In this document: positions 6,486 through 10,204 of the stretch, piece by piece
How the letters are laid out: every line of letters begins with the position of its first letter
How positions within the stretch are numbered: position 1 is the stretch's first letter
Source of the DNA: Thiomargarita sp.
GTDB taxonomy: Bacteria > Pseudomonadota > Gammaproteobacteria > Beggiatoales > Beggiatoaceae
Direction of reading: 5' to 3'
Assembly (NCBI GenBank): GCA_030618965.1
Contig: JAUXCJ010000011.1
Location: 1-10,204, forward strand
Length of the DNA stretch: 10,204 nt
Position numbers and translations under genes: made by a program
The notes under the pieces: model-generated
The model's input: only the letters and a program-made list of their open reading frames with translations
What the model was told of the DNA's origin: nothing
The model's database searches: none

Positions 6486-7778
6486 TTGAGCGACATACCG
6501 ATAAGTGTATTATTTGGCATACTAGCTTTTCTAATCTTATTATCTGGATTTTTCTCAGCCTCGGAAACCAGTATGATGGCGATTAATCGCTATCGTTTAC
6601 GCCATCTTGCGGCAAAAAAGCATCCGGGCGCACAGCGTGTCAGTAAATTATTAGAACGCCCAGATCGCCTGATTGGAATCATTTTATTAGGTAATAACTT
6701 TGTCAATATCTTAGCGTCTTCAATTGCTACCATTATTGCAATTGACTTGATGGGTGAAGCTGGCATTGCAGTAGCAGCCGCCTTATTAACCGGGGTGATT
6801 CTCATTTTCAGTGAAGTCACACCTAAAACGATAGCAGCACAGCATCCCGAAAAAGTTGCATTTCCTGCTTCGCTTATTATTAAACCCTTATTGACATTAT
6901 TATATCCCTTAGTATGGATGGTGAACTATATTGGTAATCACTTACTAAAATGGCTAGGTTTCTCTGAGCAAAATCAAGACTACCATCACCTAACCCCTGA
7001 TGAATTACGTACTGTTGTACATGAAGCTGGTGGACTGATTCCTAAACGCCATCAACAAATGTTATTGGGTATTTTGGATTTAGAAAAAGCAACTGTCGAA
7101 GATATTATGATACCGCGTAATGAAATTATCGGTATTGATATCAAGGCACCATTGGACACAATTTATGAACAACTAACCAACAGTCAACACACCCGTTTAC
7201 CATTATACAATGGAAGTATAGACAATGTGGTTGGTTTAATTCACCTGCGTAAATTATTAAGCCTCTTAAAATATAATGAACTGACTAAAGAATCCTTAGA
7301 AAAAATCGCACGCGAACCTTATTTTATTCCTGAAGGCACGCCATTAAATAAACAATTAATTAATTTTCAAACACATAAAAGGCGTATCGGCATGGTAGTC
7401 AATGAATATGGTGATATTCAAGGTTTAGTTACCTTTGAAGATATTCTTGAAGAAATAGTTGGCGAATTTACCACTAATCCTGATACATTAACACCAGATA
7501 TACACCCTCAAGATGACAACACTTTTCTTGTTGATGCCAGTATCACAGTACGAGAACTCAATCGAGTGATGCAATGGAACTTACCCACAGAAGGTCCTAA
7601 AACACTTAATGGCTTGATTTTAGAATATTTAGAAGTGATTCCAGAGGCAGAAACGACCTTACTTTTAGAAGGTTGCCCGGTGGAAATTATGCAAATGGCT
7701 AATAATGCTGTGAAAACAGTACGGATTCGCCCAGCTCTTAAAAAAGCTACTGCTACTCATTTGCTTAATGAGGACTAA
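6486..7778 (+). CDS. corB: CorB-like CNNM/CBS-domain inner-membrane protein (HlyC/CorC family)
   Basis: The 430-residue protein matches E. coli CorB (YfjD), a member of the CNNM family linked to magnesium and cobalt export or resistance. The N-terminal DUF21/CNNM membrane domain has hydrophobic segments near 5-24, 62-85, 92-110 and 124-150. It carries the family motifs SASETSMMAINR (24-35), GNNFVNI (69-75) and SEVTPKT (109-115). Two CBS domains follow (about 207-265 and 273-328, the latter with VVNEYGDIQGLVTFEDILEE), then the CorC/HlyC C-terminal domain (about 342-425). The start is TTG at 6486: no in-frame ATG precedes the first membrane segment (the next is at codon 30, inside SETSMM), and AAAGG lies ten bases upstream. 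Old annotations as hemolysin reflect family naming only. It is separated from glmU by a terminator and faces exbD convergently. Confidence 0.93.
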   Translation: MSDIPISVLFGILAFLILLSGFFSASETSMMAINRYRLRHLAAKKHPGAQRVSKLLERPDRLIGIILLGNNFVNILASSIATIIAIDLMGEAGIAVAAALLTGVILIFSEVTPKTIAAQHPEKVAFPASLIIKPLLTLLYPLVWMVNYIGNHLLKWLGFSEQNQDYHHLTPDELRTVVHEAGGLIPKRHQQMLLGILDLEKATVEDIMIPRNEIIGIDIKAPLDTIYEQLTNSQHTRLPLYNGSIDNVVGLIHLRKLLSLLKYNELTKESLEKIAREPYFIPEGTPLNKQLINFQTHKRRIGMVVNEYGDIQGLVTFEDILEEIVGEFTTNPDTLTPDIHPQDDNTFLVDASITVRELNRVMQWNLPTEGPKTLNGLILEYLEVIPEAETTLLLEGCPVEIMQMANNAVKTVRIRPALKKATATHLLNED

Positions 7779-7797
7779 AGTACAAGGGTAAGAACTG

Positions 7798-7837
7798 CCC
7801 CTACGTAAATATTACAAATTCATGTAGGGGTATTTTA
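7798..7837. terminator. Hairpin between convergent corB and exbD, weak bidirectional terminator or repeat
   Basis: CCCCTACGT (7798-7806) pairs with ATGTAGGGG (7822-7830), with one G-T pair and a 15-base loop. A short outer GTAA/TTAC pair (7788-7791, 7835-7838) may extend it. The plus-strand tail is TATTTTA and the minus-strand tail is poor in U, so it would be only a moderate terminator. The CCCCTAC/GTAGGGG arms resemble a dispersed palindromic repeat type, but no second copy occurs in this window. Confidence 0.45.
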
Positions 7838-7852
7838 CTGGAAAATGGCAAT

Positions 7853-8281
7853 TTACTTTTCATCAAGGCGTTGCTGTGCTTCAAAACTCAAACGAGTTAA
7901 TCCCAAATTACGAGCCGCTTCCATCGCTCTCATCACAGCGTAATGTGGGGCATGTTCATCAGCACTTATTAATAATGGCCAATCGGATTTATTATTTATC
8001 ACATTAGAAAGTGCGCGTTCAAGTGTGTCTAACTGGCTATTAATGAGGCTATGTTCAACATCATTGATGGCATATTGGCCATTGGCATCTATGATAATTC
8101 TAATCGGTTTTTGCTGCTCAATGGGACGTTCACCTTCGACTTCAGGTAAATTAATGTGAAGCTGTGATTCTTTATTAAAAGTGGTGGTCATCATAAAGAA
8201 AATGAGCAATAAAAAAACAGTGTCAATCAGCGGGGTTAAATTAACCTTTGGGCTATTCTTATCTTGGCGGCGGGATTTCAT
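7853..8281 (-). CDS. exbD: ExbD/TolR family biopolymer transport protein
   Basis: The 142-residue inner-membrane protein has one transmembrane helix near the N-terminus (about 17-33) and a periplasmic domain. Its conserved membrane aspartate is D20 in NLTPLIDTVFLLLIFFM, the residue that carries protons in this family. With ExbB it forms a proton-driven motor, classically energising TonB-dependent outer-membrane transport. The start codon overlaps the exbB stop by four bases (ATGA at 8281-8278), indicating translational coupling. No tonB or receptor gene is present here, so the partner is unknown; TolR-like or other ExbD roles are possible. The charged basic start MKSRRQDKNSPK fits the positive-inside rule. 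Confidence 0.93.
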   Translation of the reverse strand: MKSRRQDKNSPKVNLTPLIDTVFLLLIFFMMTTTFNKESQLHINLPEVEGERPIEQQKPIRIIIDANGQYAINDVEHSLINSQLDTLERALSNVINNKSDWPLLISADEHAPHYAVMRAMEAARNLGLTRLSFEAQQRLDEK

Positions 8282-8895
8282 AATTCTTGCTCACGATCAC
8301 CATGTAATACATCAACGATTTTTAATGCCTCTTGTTCCATTGTTAAAATCAGTTCATCAACAACTCCCCGAAAATATCGGTAAAATATAAAGGCAGGAAT
8401 AGCAACGGATAAACCAGCAGCAGTAGTAATCAAGGCTTCTGAAAGCCCACCTGATAATATCCTTGGATTGCCTAATCCGACTTCACCAACTGCTGCAAAC
8501 ATCGCAATCATACCAGTAACTGTACCCAATAAACCTAATAAAGGAGCAATTTCGGCAATCGTGCCTAAAGTATTTAAATATTTTTCGAGTTTATGTAAAA
8601 CCCGATTGCTGGTTTCCTCAATACTGGCTTTCATCATTTCACGGCTATGAGTTTGATTAGCCAAAGCTGCGGCTAAAATTTCACCTAGAGGTGAATGATT
8701 ATGTAAAAGCAGCAATTGTTTTTTATCTAATTGATCACTTTTAATCCAGTTCCAAATTTCGGGTACTAAGTTTGTTGGGATAATGTGTTTTTTTTGCAAA
8801 GCCCAAAAACGTTCAATAATAATAGCCGTTGCAATCACGGAGCAAAGAAGAATTGGCCCCATAATCCAACCGCCGGCGCTGATAATTTCAAACAT
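8278..8895 (-). CDS. exbB: ExbB/TolQ/MotA family proton channel protein
   Basis: The 205-residue inner-membrane protein has three predicted transmembrane helices at about 11-28, 112-134 and 157-175, the MotA/TolQ/ExbB arrangement. The signature IAEIAPLLGLLGTVTGMI (113-130) is followed by GGLSEALITTAAGLSVAIPA (149-168), the pore-lining segment with conserved threonines. Five ExbB surround an ExbD dimer to form the proton-driven motor. The short form without an N-terminal signal region is common. The gene starts 48 bases after ybeD on the same strand without an obvious terminator, and no clear Shine-Dalgarno sequence is seen, so it probably belongs to the dacA-dat-ybeD transcript. TolQ is a less likely name, because tolR, tolA and tolB context is absent. 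Confidence 0.93.
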   Translation of the reverse strand: MFEIISAGGWIMGPILLCSVIATAIIIERFWALQKKHIIPTNLVPEIWNWIKSDQLDKKQLLLLHNHSPLGEILAAALANQTHSREMMKASIEETSNRVLHKLEKYLNTLGTIAEIAPLLGLLGTVTGMIAMFAAVGEVGLGNPRILSGGLSEALITTAAGLSVAIPAFIFYRYFRGVVDELILTMEQEALKIVDVLHGDREQEL

Positions 8896-8943
8896 AGTAT
8901 ATTTAGACTTGTCCGTATTTAAAAAGCAGAAATTATTCTTTTC

Positions 8944-9246
8944 TTACAATACCATTGTTACGCGCTCATGCCCGCTAAGTTCTATATATAAAGCATCGAG
9001 TTGTGTACGGCTTTTAGCGATGAAGCTGACAGTGACTGATAGATATTTGCCGCCGCTGCTGCTACGCATAGTCACTGCGCCTTCTTTTAAATCTTTGCAG
9101 TGGCGACGCACAATTTCCACAACCAAAAGGTCAAAATTTTCAGTTGCTTTTCCCATTACTTTAATGGAAAAGTCGCAAGGAAATTTGAATAAATCAATAT
9201 CATCATTATTTGCCCCCCTTGAATCGGGGGTAGGTATTTTAGGCAT
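8944..9246 (-). CDS. ybeD: YbeD family protein (DUF493, UPF0250)
   Basis: This small cytoplasmic protein has no established catalytic role. The E. coli member has 87 residues and an ACT-like fold, and is encoded between dacA and lipB. Here the C-terminal 80 residues match it closely: FPCDFSIKVMGKA, VVEIVRRHC, MRSSSGGKYLSVTVSF and the terminal VTMVL. The frame is open further upstream, but the ATG at 9246 (100 residues) is chosen because it overlaps the dat stop by eight bases, a typical coupled arrangement. No strong ribosome binding site stands immediately before it. Compared with E. coli there are about 13 extra N-terminal residues (MPKIPTPDSRGAN), encoded over a perfect C5/G5 hairpin. Confidence 0.9.
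   Translation of the reverse strand: MPKIPTPDSRGANNDDIDLFKFPCDFSIKVMGKATENFDLLVVEIVRRHCKDLKEGAVTMRSSSGGKYLSVTVSFIAKSRTQLDALYIELSGHERVTMVL
9214..9230. repeat. C5/G5 hairpin inside the ybeD N-terminal extension
   Basis: CCCCC (9214-9218) and GGGGG (9226-9230) enclose TTGAATC. The element encodes the PDSRG part of the YbeD extension and is conspicuous in this AT-rich region. It may be a short palindromic element captured in the reading frame, or a structure that slows translation at the dat-ybeD junction; both are inference. Confidence 0.4.
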
Positions 9247-10081
9247 TTGAACGTAATTTTTGTTTATTTTCCTGATAAAGTTTGATAACTTGTGCCCACA
9301 CTGGGCCAATTTCTCCCTTTCCTACAGGTTTATTATCAAGCATAATAATTGGCACAATTTCACGGGTGGAACTGGTTACCCAAATTTCGTCAGCCGAGTG
9401 CAATTGCGCTTCTGAAATATCAGCTTCACGACAAGGAAGTTGAGCTGCCTGCATGACTTCAAGAATTAAGTCACGAGTAATCCCTGGTAGAATAAATTGA
9501 CTCTTGGGGGGCGTAATCGCCACCCCGTCAACAACGATAAAGACATTACTGGCCGCCCCTTCCATTACATAACCATCACGAATTAATATGGCTTCATAAG
9601 CACCTACTTCAACAGCTTGGCGACGTAGTAAGATATTAGCTAATAAGGCAATTGACTTTATGTCGCAAAATTGCCAACGTATATCCGCACAGGTTATGGC
9701 TTTCATTCCTATAACTGGAGGCGGTGTTTCAATGGGATCACTTTTTATAAAGACAGTGGGTACGACATTTTCTGGAAAATTATGATCACGTTTAGCAGGG
9801 CCGCGTGTTACCTGCAAATAAATTGCCTGATCATCGCCTTGGTTATGAGCAATTAGCTTTTCCAAGGTGTCGATCCACTCCTGATGGCTCAATGGATTTT
9901 CTAACTTAATAGCTTTTAAGCTATTTTCTAAACGTTCTAAGTGTTCTTCTATGCGAAACAGACGTCTTCCGAACACTGGGATAACTTCATACACGCCATC
10001 ACCGAAAATAAAGCCTCTATCTAATACTGATACTTTTGCCTCGGAGAGTGGTAAGAATTCACCATTGAGATAAACGATCAT
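9239..10081 (-). CDS. dat: D-amino acid aminotransferase (D-alanine transaminase), PLP class IV
   Basis: The 280-residue cytoplasmic enzyme of the branched-chain/D-amino acid aminotransferase fold interconverts D-alanine plus 2-oxoglutarate with pyruvate plus D-glutamate. The PLP lysine is K142 in CDIKSIALLAN, and the conserved glutamate is E174 in MEGAASNVF. The residues that define D-amino acid specificity in Bacillus Dat are all present: Y31 in GDGVYEV, and R98 and H100 in VTRGPAKRDH. These favour Dat over IlvE or PabC. GITRDLILE (200-208) and TSSTREI (236-242) complete the cofactor phosphate and substrate region. The ATG at 10081 lies six bases after the dacA stop, with two AGGA copies upstream. 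The place between dacA and ybeD fits a role in D-amino acid supply or recycling for peptidoglycan. Confidence 0.94.
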   Translation of the reverse strand: MIVYLNGEFLPLSEAKVSVLDRGFIFGDGVYEVIPVFGRRLFRIEEHLERLENSLKAIKLENPLSHQEWIDTLEKLIAHNQGDDQAIYLQVTRGPAKRDHNFPENVVPTVFIKSDPIETPPPVIGMKAITCADIRWQFCDIKSIALLANILLRRQAVEVGAYEAILIRDGYVMEGAASNVFIVVDGVAITPPKSQFILPGITRDLILEVMQAAQLPCREADISEAQLHSADEIWVTSSTREIVPIIMLDNKPVGKGEIGPVWAQVIKLYQENKQKLRSNA

Positions 10082-10102
10082 AATTTCCTAATTTCCTAAT
10101 TT
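10081..10102. repeat. 8-base tandem repeat at the dacA-dat junction duplicating the ribosome binding site
   Basis: The unit TAATTTCC occurs twice (10081-10088, 10089-10096) and continues with TAATTT. On the minus strand this yields two AGGA motifs, four and twelve bases before the dat ATG, and the dacA stop TAG falls inside it. Gain or loss of a unit would alter both the dacA end and dat initiation. Confidence 0.5.
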
Positions 10103-10204
10103 AATAAAGAATAATAGGACAGAATCTACTAACCTATTCCAAATATTACCTACTTCCACAGAAGAGAGGGCGACAAGTGGACGCTCAAGTCGGAGGCCAA
10201 GCGG
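10088..10204 (-). CDS. dacA: C-terminal end of D-alanyl-D-alanine carboxypeptidase (PBP5/DacA type), gene continues outside the window
   Basis: The minus-strand frame entering at 10204 is open for 38 codons to TAG (10090-10088). It translates to PLGLRLERPLVALSSVEVGN followed by IWNRLVDSVLLFFIKLGN. That matches the end of PBP5-type carboxypeptidases: the last strand of the C-terminal beta domain (ERPLVAL), then an acidic turn, then the terminal amphipathic helix that anchors the enzyme to the outer face of the inner membrane. DacA removes the terminal D-Ala from peptidoglycan pentapeptides. The catalytic SxxK, SxN and KTG motifs are outside the window. Identification rests on this short tail plus the dacA-ybeD neighbourhood known from E. 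coli, so dacA versus dacC is not decided. Confidence 0.8.
   Translation of the reverse strand, partial: PLGLRLERPLVALSSVEVGNIWNRLVDSVLLFFIKLGN

Noticed and set aside
8783..9250. 155-codon plus-strand frame across exbB and ybeD
   Set aside because: It lies antisense to two conserved genes with no recognisable domain or ribosome binding site.
9247..9309. Upstream extension of the ybeD frame by 21 codons
   Set aside because: It would lie wholly within dat, has no family support, and the ATG at 9246 gives the usual overlapping-operon start.

Overview
The window is an AT-rich stretch (roughly 40% G+C by eye) of a bacterial chromosome carrying almost only housekeeping genes. The proteins are clearly gammaproteobacterial in type: GyrB has the long Gram-negative C-terminal region, Rho follows E. 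coli Rho in length and residue numbering, and CorB, GlmU, YbeD and a DacA tail all have close E. coli counterparts. Low G+C together with orthologues of this kind suggests a sulfur-oxidiser such as Beggiatoa or another member of the Thiotrichales. That placement is inference and was not tested.

Layout, left to right. (1) Positions 1-2539, plus strand: the 3' half of gyrB, then moaA (molybdopterin biosynthesis) behind its own promoter, then a small unrecognised cysteine-rich secreted protein that looks co-transcribed with moaA. (2) Positions 2584-4473, minus strand: trxA then rho, the same order as in E. coli. They are separated by a GC-rich hairpin terminator and a 5' leader for rho that is C-rich and G-poor, as expected if Rho regulates itself. 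(3) Positions 4474-5009: a long AT-rich intergenic region between the divergent trxA and glmU genes, holding candidate promoters and a 16-bp palindrome. (4) Positions 5010-7778, plus strand: glmU with a strong intrinsic terminator, then corB (CNNM/CBS membrane protein) with its own promoter and a TTG start. (5) Positions 7853-10204, minus strand: a tight gene series read as dacA (only its last 38 codons, at the window edge), dat, ybeD, exbB, exbD. It ends convergently against corB over a hairpin.

Functions cluster around the cell envelope and central information processing. dacA, dat and glmU all concern peptidoglycan or its precursors (D-Ala trimming, D-amino acid supply, UDP-GlcNAc). exbBD supplies proton-motive energy to an outer-membrane process. 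rho, gyrB and trxA are general maintenance genes.

I found no mobile element, CRISPR array, tRNA, rRNA or recognisable defence system. The points most worth a second look are the cysteine-rich secreted protein after moaA, the presence of exbBD where lipB usually follows ybeD, and the unusual rho upstream region (a run of TGATT motifs, a C-over-G leader and a bidirectional hairpin). No convincing new multi-gene system is visible.
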